The notes under the pieces: model-generated | What the model saw: only the letters and a program-made list of their open reading frames with translations | What the model was told of the DNA's origin: nothing | Database searches by the model: none | Position numbers and translations under genes: made by a program | DNA from: Chamaelirium japonicum | Taxonomy: Eukaryota > Streptophyta > Magnoliopsida > Liliales > Melanthiaceae | DNA: 64,000 nt | Assembly: GCA_947650365.1 (NCBI GenBank) | Contig: OX393550.1 | Location: 100,777,472-100,841,471, forward strand | Direction: 5' to 3' | Part shown: positions 45,871-58,117 of the stretch, one piece after another | Layout of the letters: each line of letters begins with the position of its first letter | Position numbering within the stretch: position 1 is the first letter of the stretch

Positions 45871-46173
45871 CTAGTAAGAAACCCGGGCAATGCCCGAATG
45901 TGCTTGATGCACGCCATTTGGCAAAGACGACATCGCAACTATTCGAAGAAGTGTTAAATCTGAAGTGAGTGTGATTCACTTGTAAGAGAGAGAGTGATTA
46001 ACATCAAATGGCCATTAAATGTCATTGAATGAAAATTTATCATCTTTATGGTAGGTTTTTAATTAGATTTAAAAGAGAGCCGTGTTCACACACGAAAGAT
46101 GAATTCTTGCTCTTTAAAGGATGTCCACGTGTCTTGACACGGGAGAGTCTTCCATTTTAGTATATAGTATAGA
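45871..46173 (-). mobile_element. Helitron-like non-autonomous element, copy 1
   Basis: On the minus strand it begins TCTATACTATATACTAAAAT and ends with hairpin CGGGCATTGCCCG (45884-45896), then a short spacer and CTAG at 45871-45874, flanked by A and T. 5' TC, a 3' hairpin about ten bases from CTRR, and A/T flanks are the Helitron signature. No coding capacity (303 bp). Confidence 0.7.
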
Positions 46174-48670
46174 TAGATAGATAACAGCAAACATGAAACT
46201 CGGATTAAAGTTCTTCCTAATCAGAGTGGTGGTCCCAAATCAAAAATATTTATAATTTGAGTATTGCTCTCGTCAAGAAGATAAGATCAAGTTGGATATT
46301 TCAAATACTTGGCGGCTTGGTAATTGGGTGAACAATACTCCACAGTTCCTGCCCGTGGGCTTGCAAGGCAATTAGAGGGCATTAGATGATCAACCCATCA
46401 AGTTCTACCTAGCAAGACCCCAGATCCGAACCTCATCCTATTGATCTTTTCCACTAACCTTTCAATCAAGTCCGCAACAAACTCCATCGATATCTCTCTG
46501 CAGCTTCTCCTCTTCAGTCACCCATCAACGCTTTCATCTGGATTTCAAGTTTTGCCGTGGTCGTGCCCTCAAGGCCAACACATTCATCTACGATGCTTTG
46601 GCGTGGTAGTTCACCCCCTCAAGGACATCTTTGCAACCTCCAGCCCACTTATTCTTATGAGTGTCCAAGTTTTGATGAGGTGGATTATACCTCACATCTC
46701 GTAGTCTTCTGCTCCACTAGCATGCAAGTCGGAATCAGTTCTCAAGCTGAAACAACTTTAACCTCTGGATCTATTAACTAATATCTAAGGGGAAATTCAA
46801 CATTTCAATGTCTCCAATTACTCTTGGATTCTTTAGAAAGCTCAAAACTTTGTTTCTTAAGATGGGTTGAAGCTCCCTAGATTATAGCCAGAAGAGCATT
46901 CCTTCGGGTCAAACGAAACATTACAGTTTTACCACATCAAATTCTTCCACTCATGTGATTGACATAAAGCTTGGGCTTCGAGGATGTTCAAGGGATCACC
47001 TCCCCTAAAAGCTCACTCTGACGAAGCCCGAAGCAGGAGACTGGTAAAGGAAGTGTAGGGTTCATTGGATCCTTTATTTGGAGCGTCCGTACACGATACT
47101 TTCCATATTAGTTACGATATTTCTATAGGATCCTTCATTTTACTTCATTTTTTTTGAAATCTTGAAGGAAACTCGAGGCTTTCCATACTAGATTCTTATT
47201 CATGTATCCAGGTAACATAGAGGTTGATTGTTTTTAATGCGATCCAATTAGCGAGATGGTCTTGTATGGATACCACTTCCATCAACACGATAGAGTTACA
47301 ATCAGCTTGGAAAGGGATTACTACAACTCTACTTACTTTCCATCTCGATCCCTCCAACCAGAAGGAAACTGAAATCCTGGTTATCATTCTCTAAGCGATC
47401 ATTTTCACCCTCCTTGGTAATAGATATATGATCCATGACTAATAACACACACAAATGGCTTCTCTAATATATTTTGAGCAGCAAGTCGATAGCAAGATGG
47501 TCAGGGCCAGGGACTTGATGGCTCGTCCGAAAAATTTCTTAAAGAACAGTTAAACCGCTCATGTGATAACTAGGCTACGACCACTTAAATCTAAGAACTA
47601 ATGTGATTTCTAAAATAAAAGAGAAACCTTCTTCATAAATCATAACCATCAATCTAACCTCCCATTAGTTATACTTGAACCTACCTTGCTTTAACTTACA
47701 ACAGACAATGATTTGGAGCCTAATTCCTTGCCTCAAAATCTATTCGCCAGACCTGATGTGTGAAGCTTCTAAGGACATCAGGCCAATATTTTCAAATTAA
47801 CGCAATAAAATTCCCAAAATCACTCCATTCACCCTAGACACCTAAGGATCACATCGTAGCAATAATCACAAACACAATAGGTTTATTTTACATGATCAAC
47901 AAAAGAGTTTCTGTTATAAAGTTCAAAAATGAATGAAAAGTAGTAGTAAAACAAAATCAAGCCCACCTTAAACTTAACTGATAGATCTTTCTTGATTAAG
48001 TTTTGATTCATCCCAAAGGGTTAGATATTTAGCAGAGTTTTGTCGATCGTTGGCACCAATTGTTTCAGCAACTTGCATATGGTATATTTTAAAACCACGA
48101 AAGGATTGTTTGTACAATAATGAAACCAATAATGCAATCCAATGAAGCCAATAATTCAACATAACATCTTTATTGTAGTCATTCTTAGTATATTTCTCTA
48201 AATCATGCAGAAATTTCATGTAAAATCTTCAACAAATTCTTGCCAATGAAAGGGGAGTACATGCACTCATTGGAATACAAACTTTCCTTCCACTATTAGG
48301 TATAGTAAATCTGATGAAAGTTCTAGTCTAACTGGTTGAAATACCAAATGCTCAAAATTTGGGGAAAATATCACTATACTTCCACTCAAACATGTAACGA
48401 TAGATTGCCGAGACAAAGTACGGTTGAAGACCTACAACAATCTAATCAACTTGACGTATTACTAAGGAAAAGGCCTACACCGCAACAGCAAGAAATGATC
48501 CAAACACATCTGTTAAAAGATATGATCCTAAAACATGTTTTCAATTAATCTCAAATAGTGGAATTTCTACGAATTGGTGATTTCTTGGATGTCCAACCAT
48601 GAAAACAAGATCCAGAAACTTGATTTCGGTATTGGTTCCAATAACTCACCAGACTTTTGGTTTCAGTTGA
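46174..48670. other. Intergenic, nothing recognised
   Basis: 2.5 kb with only short chance frames (longest about 87 codons). No repeats or elements that I can support. Confidence 0.45.
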
Positions 48671-48688
48671 TTTGGTTTGTTACGCGAA

Positions 48689-49157
48689 GCTCTGAAACCA
48701 CTTGACGCAGCAGGGAGTGCAGGCACAAAGCTGATACCACTTGACTCAGCGGCAACGTAGGCACAAAGCTCTGATACCACTTGATGCAGTGGCAATGCAG
48801 GGACGAAGCTTTGAAGCTACAAGCGTAGGCAGAAGCATGAAAGTGGATGAGAAATGGCTTCCCCACAATAGAAGGCCTTAGAATCCATTAGGATGTCTTT
48901 GAATCCACAAGGACGATAACCCTAGAATCCACTTGGGATTCGTGGAATCCACAAAGATAGAAGATAGAACCTATAAATTGTATTCATCATTAAATTGTCT
49001 TATAATGGAGGATTAAAGCCCGTTATATAAGCAACAAACCGAAAAGATTACAACTCTACTACAACCAAGATTAGGACTCATAATCTTAGGAAACTCCGTC
49101 AATTGTAAATTTATTTATGCATCCTAACTTTGCCAAATGACACATACATCCCTAACA
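48689..49157 (-). mobile_element. LTR retrotransposon end: LTR plus triplicated primer-site junction
   Basis: Fossil remnant on the minus strand. The LTR is 48782-49157 (376 bp), TGTTAGGGATGTATGTG...GCATCA in element orientation, with a TTATATAACG promoter-like word, followed by the initiator-Met primer site at 48768-48779. Two further copies of the roughly 40-bp LTR-end/primer-site segment follow (primer-like words at 48729 and 48689-48700). No coding part follows, so the element is truncated there. Confidence 0.75.
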
Positions 49158-50802
49158 AATCATTAAATAATGAAAATGATCTGAAAGATTAAAATAGATC
49201 CATAAAATATCATAAAAATACTGCGACTCATGCTCCAGAACTAGTACAAACAACAGAGTACAAACAACCTGAGACAATAAACGGGAGCGGCAGCTCGGCA
49301 GCAGAGTAACTAGTACGATAGGCTATAGCACATTGAGTTTGTGTTTTCAGCTACAAAATCTTTAAGAAAATTACAAAATATAATATAATTCAGGAAAAAG
49401 TAGAAAATAGTATACTTAAAAAAAAAAAGATTAGGAACAATTTTGTTAAATAATATATAGTATGATGATAAATTTTTGGGTAATTAGTGTGATAATAATC
49501 AGAACATACAAAGTATGTGGTGTCTCTAATATTGGATTTATTGATCAATTAACCGTGAAGTATCACCAACAAATACTAAATCAATTATCATCAATTAAAT
49601 ATTGTCAATATCAATTGTAGCCAAATATGAACCATGATTAGTAATTAGTAATAAGTAACAAATAACAAAAATATTGAAGCAAATTCCTACTCAAAGTTAC
49701 AACTATACCTCATACAATGAGCCAAAACTTCAAAATCCATAAAGAATTAATAAGTACAAAGAGAAGTAAATAAGATGTCCCCTAAGATAAGCAAGGGGGC
49801 ATGACTGAGCTAATGGTAGTCCGGCTCCGGCAGAACTTAAACTATCATTATTCATTAAGATCAGATGCATCGTGAAGGGATGCACGTCTAATGCAATCAA
49901 AATCTCGAGAATAGATTAAGGTGGATGAATAAGGTAGAACGATAGAAGATAATAGAGGAAAGAGAGAGAATGACCAAATCCAGAAGCAAGGTCTCAATTC
50001 ATGAGCAAGGTTGAATCACGAACCCAAAACAAAAAAATAAATAAATCTTAAGCAACAAATTTCTTTTAATCGTAATTCACCAGTTACACGACACCATCTT
50101 AGTATTTAGGCAACTTTCATCTCTACATATCAATTTCTACATTTTCATTTTTTTATTTATCTTTATCTTTAGAGATTAAGAAATGTTGCCATCCAAGTAT
50201 CTTTTCATAGTTGCCATGTGCCCAAATTCCTCGAAATGAGGATTCATTAAAAAAAATTATATCAGCCTCAGAATTTTAGCATCAATTTTTCAACACGACA
50301 AATCCTTGACATTGTCAATATGAATCACCACCAAACTTAGTTTTTTTATCATTCTTTATGCTAAAATGGAGTGATGGCATAAGTTATGGAGCCGTATCAA
50401 CTCATATGGGACATTCTAAATGGCGTGGAGTTACGACGACATCGTGATATAATTTTTTGGATATGTTAGCATGCACCGCTATTAACCTCAATAGTACCCA
50501 CGACGCGACGATGATGACGAATGCAAATACAGTGAAATACTACAATTCACCTCACAATAGCATGTGGTTTTGACTTTCAAGCTACAATTTTCGAGAAAAA
50601 TTCTTCCTACTGTAAAAATCAAATTTTAAATTTCAATACATGTTAATTTTTACACTAGTGATAGTTAGATGATAATTTGATAGTTGATAGTTTATATTGA
50701 CACCTGATAATTGATTGAAGTTTCTACATGAGAGGCACCTTAAATATCTAAAATACATGTTATATTGTAAAGTAGTGCCTAATATTTTTGGCTTATACTA
50801 CT
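49158..50802. other. AT-rich intergenic region
   Basis: No gene or element recognised. Confidence 0.45.
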
Positions 50803-51196
50803 CAGTGTTGTTAAGGCATCGTCTGGGCCTTTTTGAGCCCGATCGCCTACGCCACAGCCTAACGAGCGACCTATATAAAAAAACATTTTTTCTCTTCTTT
50901 TTGTTTCTTTTCCTATCTACGTATGATCCATATACATAAATACAACTTTCTTCGTCTTTCTTCTTACCTATCTATCTATATGTCCTAAGTTAGAATTTGT
51001 ATCATGTTCTTTTACTAGGGTTAATGTTATTGTTTGCTTATGGAATTTTTTTTTCTCTTTGAATTATCTTTCTATAAACATGTGATTTATCCTCTCTAGT
51101 GCTTCTATTTCTCTAATTTTAGGGTTGTCATTTGTCATTTAGGCGTTGACTAGGCCATGTCTCGCCTAGGCAGGCCTTGCCGCCTTGACAACATTG
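50803..51196. mobile_element. Non-autonomous hAT element (MITE), 394 bp
   Basis: Ends CAGTGTTGTTAAGGC and CAATGTTGTCAAGGC (inward from the right), with CGCCTAGGC-type words inside. Flanking 8-mers ATACTACT (50795-50802) and ACACCACT (51197-51204) agree at six of eight positions, a decayed target duplication. No coding capacity. Confidence 0.75.
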
Positions 51197-52073
51197 ACAC
51201 CACTTCTCTAAAATTCTCTCTTTTTTGCTTTTAATTTTTTAACACCAAAACTCATACTGAAACCGTCGAAACACCGGGAGTTGGACCGAAATTGAAAAGG
51301 AGAACCTTATTCTAAGAGATGGTGGCATCTAAGGGGTACTCATTTATGCCAGCTAAAATGATGATTTAGTGGAAGGAGTTAGTGACCTTGGTTTTGCACA
51401 TGATATTGTAAAGAACATTTTAGTCTACATGAAACTTTTTCTGCTGAGAAAATTGTTAATGAAAATGCTTACTTTAATCAAAATTTTCTAATTACTAATC
51501 CTTAGGTGCCAACTTCAAGATATTCTAAGCATAAATTTTAATCTAATAATATGAGAATGTGTATATGATGTTTAAAATAATATCCGTTGATGGATATTTT
51601 TCCTTCGACCATGATTTAAAATTATCTGGAGTCTATTGTACTAGAAATCACACAAACACCCGCACACACACATAAAAAAAAATGCTAATAAGTAAATTGC
51701 ATAACTAGTACTATAAGGACCACAGACCATGCCATTGAAATGTTTCGAATTCATCAAATCCACAATGTACTCGGATCGGACGGAAGGATCCCATCAAGCA
51801 GCAACAACACTGAATCCCAAAAAATTCTCGCAAAACCGCATCCATCGTCGGATTCAAAATGTGTATCGTTCCGGAAAATACAGATCAGTTCTGCAGGTGA
51901 AGGGACCTTAGTCACCTCACTGGTACTCATTCAAAAAAGCCCCCCGCATTGTATAATTTATTACAACTTTTGTAAAGCTCGGATTATCCTAGTGATCTCT
52001 AAGGACCAAGAATCTGATATCCAAGCGATGTAAGGTTGTAAAAAAAAATAGAGGAGAAGGAAGAAATAACCTT
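51197..52073. other. Intergenic and 3' flank of the GCK gene
   Basis: 51930-52073 is probably the 3' UTR of the minus-strand gene. No other feature seen. Confidence 0.45.
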
Positions 52074-52544
52074 CTACTCTTCTGATTCCGGTGCTTCGAC
52101 TGCTTCGGCCATGGCCTTCTCAGCTCGGAGGATGGGCTCATAGTAGTCGGCGTGGGCATCCATGCACTTCTTGAGGAGCGAAGTGATCTCGAAGCACTTG
52201 TCGACGACGTCCTCCCCTGTCTTCTGTGCTTCCTCCACGCAATTCTCCCAGGCGATGAACTCGTCTTTGCAGCCCCCGCCCTTCATGAAGAGACAGAACC
52301 CGCACTCCTCCTCCTCCTCCTCCTGATCATTGGCTCCTTCTCCGCCGCTCCTCTCCGGTTCTCCTCCGACCGCCGCCGTTCCCTCGCCGGCAGAGGGTGG
52401 ATCCGTCCGCTCGGAATCTCCAGGGTTCTGATATTTCGCATCGGATGCAGGAGGAGGAGGTGGTGGTGGTGGTGGTGGGTTGGTGATAGCATCTAAGGTT
52501 CCGGATTGTGGGGTCTCTAAGGGAGAGGAAGCCGAAGAAGACAT
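52074..52544 (-). CDS. GCK-domain protein with twin CX9C motif
   Basis: Single intact exon, 156 codons. Residues 1-75 are low complexity (Ser/Thr, a run of ten Pro, then Gly/Glu-rich acidic stretch). Residues 80-145 form a GCK domain: CGFC, then CKDEFIAWENC and CFEITSLLKKC, each a C-nine residues-C pair, followed by MDAHADYYEPIL. Twin CX9C pairs form a disulfide-locked helical hairpin and in other proteins are oxidised by Mia40 in the mitochondrial intermembrane space; that location is inference here, and GCK proteins in plants are of unknown function. The ATG at 52544 is the first in frame after stops and lies behind a GC-rich leader. Neighbours give no hint of function. Confidence 0.9.
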   Translation of the reverse strand: MSSSASSPLETPQSGTLDAITNPPPPPPPPPPASDAKYQNPGDSERTDPPSAGEGTAAVGGEPERSGGEGANDQEEEEEECGFCLFMKGGGCKDEFIAWENCVEEAQKTGEDVVDKCFEITSLLKKCMDAHADYYEPILRAEKAMAEAVEAPESEE

Positions 52545-52790
52545 GGAGAGCGGTGGGTCGAGCTCGGCGCTTAGGGTTTCCGGCTCTGGGTTCTCGGCGA
52601 CCAGCGGGGCGGGGCGGGGCGGGGCGGGGCGGAGAGGAGAGGGCTGTGTGTACTCTGCGGTGACGGCGGCTCCACCGACTCACCAATGTCTTAAAACCCT
52701 GAACCCAAAATATGTTAAGGCTCCAGTTGACCCCACCCAACCTATCTTTGGCACCCATTTTCAATTGGCGCCTAGCCCCACTTATTAGTA
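52545..52790 (-). promoter_or_regulatory. GCK-gene leader and promoter with (GGGGC)5 and telo-box
   Basis: On the minus strand AAACCCTAA (telo-box) lies at 52571-52579, and five tandem GGGGC units (plus strand) fill 52606-52630. No TATA box at the expected distance. Confidence 0.55.
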
Positions 52791-54277
52791 GGGCCTGAAT
52801 TAGCACCCTTCATTTATCCCAATTCCCAAAATACCCCCATCTCCAGCCAACCTAACCCTCCGGCTCTCGCCGCCCACCGCTGTCGTCGATCTCTTCTTTT
52901 CTCAACCTCCTCTTCATCTTCTTCTTCTTTCCCGTCCAAACTCTATCCCATCCCACCAGTGTCGTTACTCACAGGCCCGATGTTGAAATGCAATGATGAG
53001 TGACACCCACCACCGACATTATCGATCTCCTTCCTCAAAGCGCTCGATAGGCTTTTCATCAATACTTCAATGTTGATGTAGGCTAGTGTCAACCGATGTT
53101 GCAATGTCAATGTCGATCGGAAGACTATGGAGAGCATCAGAGGAGGGAACCGACAATGTCGATGGGTGCCAACTTACACTGTATTTCAAATTTCAATGCA
53201 CCGAGAATAATGCTATTCAATCAGAATGCTTTACATACTCTCTTTACATAATGATGTGGCATCGATAGGCGGGGCTGAGTGTGATTTACTTATCAGGCCT
53301 GGGTGCAACGAACTCTTGTGATCAGGACACGTCAGTCTGTAAAGAGAAAGTGAAAACTTTTTGTTGGATAGTATCTTTTTGGGCACCGTCATCGGTGAGA
53401 TGTGATAGGATTTCAATAGGGAAGAAGAGGAGGAAGGGGGAAGGAGGAGGATAGTGGCGATGGTGGTGGCAACGGAGTGAATGAGGGCTAGGATGACCGG
53501 AGGTAAGGGATGAGGGTATTTTGGGGATAAATTTTAGGTCTGTTGGGAGGCTGTTTGTGGGGTCGGCTATTTACAACATAGTTTTTTCGTGGGGCAACCC
53601 GTAAGTCATATATTCAATATACCTAAAATAATCATATGTAGGGGCAACCCATTAAACCTATAATTTATCTAAGGCTGCCCTGAGATGGAGATTTTCTCAA
53701 TATCCCTATTTTACCCTTTCCTTCTTCCTCCTTCCGCCTTCCTCCTTTCTCCTCCTCTTCTGCCACCATTGTCGGTCCGTGCATGTCGTCACCCGCCCTG
53801 CCTTCCTCCTTTGTGTCCCTCCTCCCTCTTCTTCTCCTCCTCTTCCTCCTTCCTCTTTTCCTTCCTCCTCCATAAGTTTCTATGCATCTCATTCGGTCAT
53901 TGCAAACCGAGTGCTCCTTTTGATCATTTAGCCATTGTAGATCAAGTGCTCCCATAGACCATGCAGCTGTTGGAGGCTGAGTGATAAACGTTGAGCGACT
54001 GCCACTACAATGTACTCGGTCTCCTCGGAAGGAATGGGTTATAGAAGTACTTAACATGAAATGACCGAGTGTAGGAAGAAGAAGGGTAAGGAGTAGAAGG
54101 GAGGGGAGGGGGAAGTGAAAGTGGGAGGGGGAAGAGGAAGATGTAGGAGGAGGAGGAGGAGGAGAAGAAGGAGGAAGAAGAGGAAGGTGAGGAGGGAGGA
54201 GGAAAAGGCGGTCTGCACGAGATCAGTGAAATAGACGAGCAAGGGAGAAAGGGAAGAGTAAGAAGGTGGGCTGCTTA
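52791..54277. other. Intergenic with purine/pyrimidine tracts
   Basis: No gene. 52975-53200 has weak inverted similarity (GATGTTGAAATGCAATGATG against CAAATTTCAATGCA). CT-rich 53700-53875 and GA-rich 54065-54210 are listed separately. Confidence 0.45.
53700..54210. repeat. Opposed pyrimidine and purine tracts
   Basis: About 175 bp of CCTTCCTCCT types (53700-53875) and about 145 bp of GGAGGAGGAAGA types (54065-54210), separated by 190 bp of ordinary sequence. Confidence 0.7.
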
Positions 54278-54521
54278 GGGGGTGTTTGGCATGAGGAACA
54301 GTTGTTTAACTTAAACCTCACCAGGAAGAGGGCATTCCCATCAATTACTATTTCTAGTGTAAATCAAGGGTTCAACGTTCTGGTTGCCATAGAGATGCAC
54401 TAAACGATAAAATATCGTTCCCAACTCCTTTATTCTAGCGGAACAAAAACTATTCGATAGTTTTAAAATAAGGATCTATGAATAAAAACGGGCAATTTCG
54501 AAATGATGCCAAACACCCTCC
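54278..54521. mobile_element. Tourist-type (PIF/Harbinger) MITE, 244 bp
   Basis: Terminal inverted repeats GGGGGTGTTTGGCATGAGG and GGAGGGTGTTTGGCATCAT with target duplication TTA at 54275-54277 and 54522-54524. No coding capacity. Confidence 0.85.
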
Positions 54522-54852
54522 TTATAGAGTCAGGGTTTTCCTTTAGTCGTGAGGTCCTCCTAGCAAAAAAATATTAACTTACAGGTTGCCTTCGATCATG
54601 ACCCACGTTTACTAAAAACAATGATGTATACAGTTGGCCCCATGGTGTCTTTAAATGGAATCAAATGGAATTTTCATGTATACCCCTCGATACTTTCTTA
54701 TTTGTATAAAGACCCCACCTTCACGTCAAGAACCCCTCTCCCAAAAAAACCTAAGTCCTTTTTTGAGGGATAAGGGTTGGAGTGGTTGTGAGTGTTGCTT
54801 GCTTGCATTTAAGATTGGTTCTGTGGGCATCGAAATTAGCCAACGAATAAAA

Positions 54853-57215
54853 CCCGGCCCACGCACAACGATCCGCACATGAAACCTGGCCCATACACAA
54901 CGGCCCACACACAAAGCCCGACCCATGCACAATGACCTGCAAAGAAAAGGGCCAAACCCGACTCAGATGGACACTAGTAGGCCCACCCCATGCAAGTGGG
55001 GCCCACTAGGTTCACCCAAGCCCAAAAGGGGACTGGATGAGCCCACCCAAAAGTGAGGCTCACTAGCCCCTTCATGCAAAACTGTGGCCCTCTCTCCTTG
55101 GGGAGGTGTGGCCGGCCAGAAAAGAAAAAAAGAAAAGGAAATGAAAGAAATCTGCCTTGTGCAGAGAGAGATAGCGTGGACATCTACACAAACCTTGGAT
55201 CCACGTTGATCCCTCGATCCAACGGATAAGATGAGAAGTCATGTCGTCATCGATTAAATGTGCAAAGATGACTCATATCCCAAAACATTGAGCTATATCT
55301 AGCCCATAACCGCTGCTACAAAAAAAGAAATAGATAAATATTGTTTTTCCTTCAAAATGGAAGATAAATCCCAACGGTTATGGGGAGAGATATTCAAGGG
55401 ATTCAAAAATCGCAGTCATATCTCTCCCATCCTCCTCCTTCGCCTATAAATGAATGACTTCAAGGGTCAGAAAAGTCACAAGCTAGAGACATGAAAGCTC
55501 TGCAAAAAAGGAGGCTTACTCTCGATGAGGCTTCACGAGGCATAGGCAAGCACATCCCATGGGAACGGCTTAGCCCACAAAAGTCCTCATCAACATGAAG
55601 ACCTTGCATAAGAGATCAAAACTTCAACTCCGTTCACGAAGACTAAAGATCGGAGAAGAAGACCCGAAGTCGGTGCCACCTCATCGTCTTCAACAAGCCT
55701 TCAACTCTGAAAAAGCTAAAGAAGCTCGGAGAAGAAGATCAAAGCAATGCCACACCTATCGTTTTCGACAAACATCCGCTCCATTTACGAAGAAAAAAGC
55801 TTGGAGAATGATACCCGAAGCGGCGCTATACCTGTCATCTTCAACAAAGCCTTCAACTCCAATTACGCCAAATACACCCAGAGAAGAAGCCAGCGTTATA
55901 ACCGTCGTACAAAAATTAGTGCTATACCCGCCATCTTCAATAACAAAATCGACGCTACAACCACCGTACGAAGATCGGCACTACACCCGCCATCTTCAAT
56001 AATAAAACCGACGCTACAACCGTCGCATGGAGATCGGTGATATACCCATCGTTTTCAACAACAATGTCAACGCTACAACTGTCGCACAAAGATCGATGAT
56101 ACATCTGCTATCTTCAACAACAAAGCCGATGCTACAACCGTCACACGAAAATCAGTGCTACATCCGTTATCTTCAACAACAAAACCAACGCTACAATCAT
56201 CGCACAGAGATCGGTACTACACCCATCGTCATCAAAATAAGCATTCAACTCTGATTACGCCAAATAAGCCCGGAGAAGAAGAAGAAAGCCGATACCACAA
56301 CCGTCACCGCCAAAGTAAAGCCAGGGGAATAAGAAGACTCGGAGAAGTCGCCATTGCCGTTCGAGGTGAAGATCAATCTAAAGCTAAAATCCAAAACCAA
56401 GTAAAGCAAGAGCTACGCCCACGCTAAAGCCACACACGTGCAGCCAAGCAACTACGAAGAATCACGAGTAAAGTAACGCACTTTCTAGCCGATACGACGC
56501 GAAGTCCTGAAGAACGTAACAACCACAAGCCTCTACCTCTTCTATGTTCAAGTGTCAATGCTAGAGCTACACTAAAGCAACGTCGGAGCCAAACACAAGA
56601 AGCAAAAACTAAGACTGAACCAGAAGCCAGAGCAAAGCCAAAATTACGCCCGCGCTAAAGCCAAACACGTGCTAAAGCCAAGCAACTACGAAGGATCACG
56701 AGCAATGCAACTCACTTTCTAGCCGATACGATGCGAAGTCCGGAAGAACGAAAGCACCGCAAGCCTTTACCCCTTCTACGCTCAAGCGCTAACTCCAAAG
56801 CTACGCCGACGCCAGAAGCCAAAGCCGAAGGTGAAAGCAAGATCAACGTTGCGAACCAACGATCGAGGATGCCAAGATCCAGCAAGAGCCGAGGGAGGTG
56901 TGAAGATTGAAGAACTACGCTGAAAGTCCCCTAGCTGAAAAAGCACGAAGTACAGAAGGGATAAAAGCAAAAACTAAACCACTCGACCTCTCAAAAAATT
57001 CAAAACCTTGTAAAGACATTTGTCCTAGGCAATCCATACAGAGCTCTCGCACAAAACAACGTGGAGATGCGGATCAAATGGACCCTCTAGAGGATCTCTC
57101 CCACAACCTCCTGATCAAAACCTTCATTGCACCCGGCTCACCACCCCTGAGTCACCGGAAACTGACTTGTAATCTCCGTGTGCACAATAAAAACAACCCG
57201 TATTTTTTCCACACA
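54853..57215 (+). repeat. LTR-like repeat X with TATA and poly(A) signals
   Basis: About 2.4 kb related to the next repeat through its whole length: a front block of ACCCGGCCCACGCACAAC-type repeats, a GGCCGG block, GATCCCTCGATCCAACGG, TATA box TATAAA at 55445, then a long block of roughly 60-bp units (CGCTACAACCGTCGCA types, 55940-56240), a tail with GAGGATCTCTCCCACAA, and AATAAA at 57186. This is the layout of a long LTR or an old transcribed repeat. Termini are not defined. The frames inside are low complexity. Confidence 0.6.
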
Positions 57216-57449
57216 TACAAGTTCAAAACGCTAATCTTCATAATAAGCCCTAATTTTGAGGGTATTCTCTTGTTAAAGTGACAATAACTCCTCTTCCATG
57301 AAGAGTCGATAGAGCTGATGTTGAATGAGTGAGAAATTGCAAACACATGTGGCGTCCCTGGAGTAATTGTTGGAGCATTCCTCATTTCATATTTTTCTTT
57401 TATTTTTTTGGTCCATCAGACGGCGGTGTAGACACACAAATTGTGTCTA

Positions 57450-57630
57450 ACCCGGACCTGACTCGCATGCACCTATGCGGAGGCAAACCCGACACGCACT
57501 CGGACCCTGACCCGACTTGCATGCACCAATGCGGAGGCAAACCCGACACGCACTCGGACCCCGACATCACTCGCATGCACCGACTCGGAGGCAAACCTGA
57601 CACGCAAACCGGACCCGACCCGCACCAAAC
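57450..57630 (+). repeat. About 53-bp tandem repeat at the front of repeat Y
   Basis: Three copies with the core ATGCGGAGGCAAACCCGACA and CGCACTCGGACCC. Confidence 0.85.
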
Positions 57631-58117
57631 AAGGGGCCGGGTGGGCCCATCCTCAAGTGGGGCCCACCCGGCCCCCCTATAGAATCCGAACCCCTTTAGG
57701 GGGGTGGCCGGCCATGCAAGGAAAAAAGGAAAAGAAAGAAAGAAAGGAAAGAAAAGAAGAAAAAGGAAACAAGCACCGCCATGCGCGGGGGGAGGTTGCG
57801 TATGACGTCTACATAAGCGTGGATCTGTGCCGATCCCTCGATCCGACGGACAAGAAACAAAGTCGGGTCGCCATCGACTTTATGTGCAAGATTCAAATAA
57901 ATTCAAAGAGGATTGAGCCATAATTACTCCGCCAGAAAATGAAGACAAATAAAGGTTTATTCCCCTCTTCAATGGAAGAATAAATCTTGGGTAATTATGG
58001 GAGAGATATTAAAGGAATTCAAATAAATATTCACATATCTCTCCCCTCCCCCCTTCACCTATAAATAGAGGGGGAGGGGGAAGGCTCAAGAGGTCGGATG
58101 GCAAGAAGCGAAGAAGC

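Noticed and set aside
52327-52806. 159-codon minus-strand frame overlapping the GCK gene
   Set aside because: Different frame from the GCK domain, arginine-rich by composition, and covers the GGGGC repeat.
57450-57630. CRISPR-like array
   Set aside because: Contiguous tandem repeat with no unique spacers in a plant genome.
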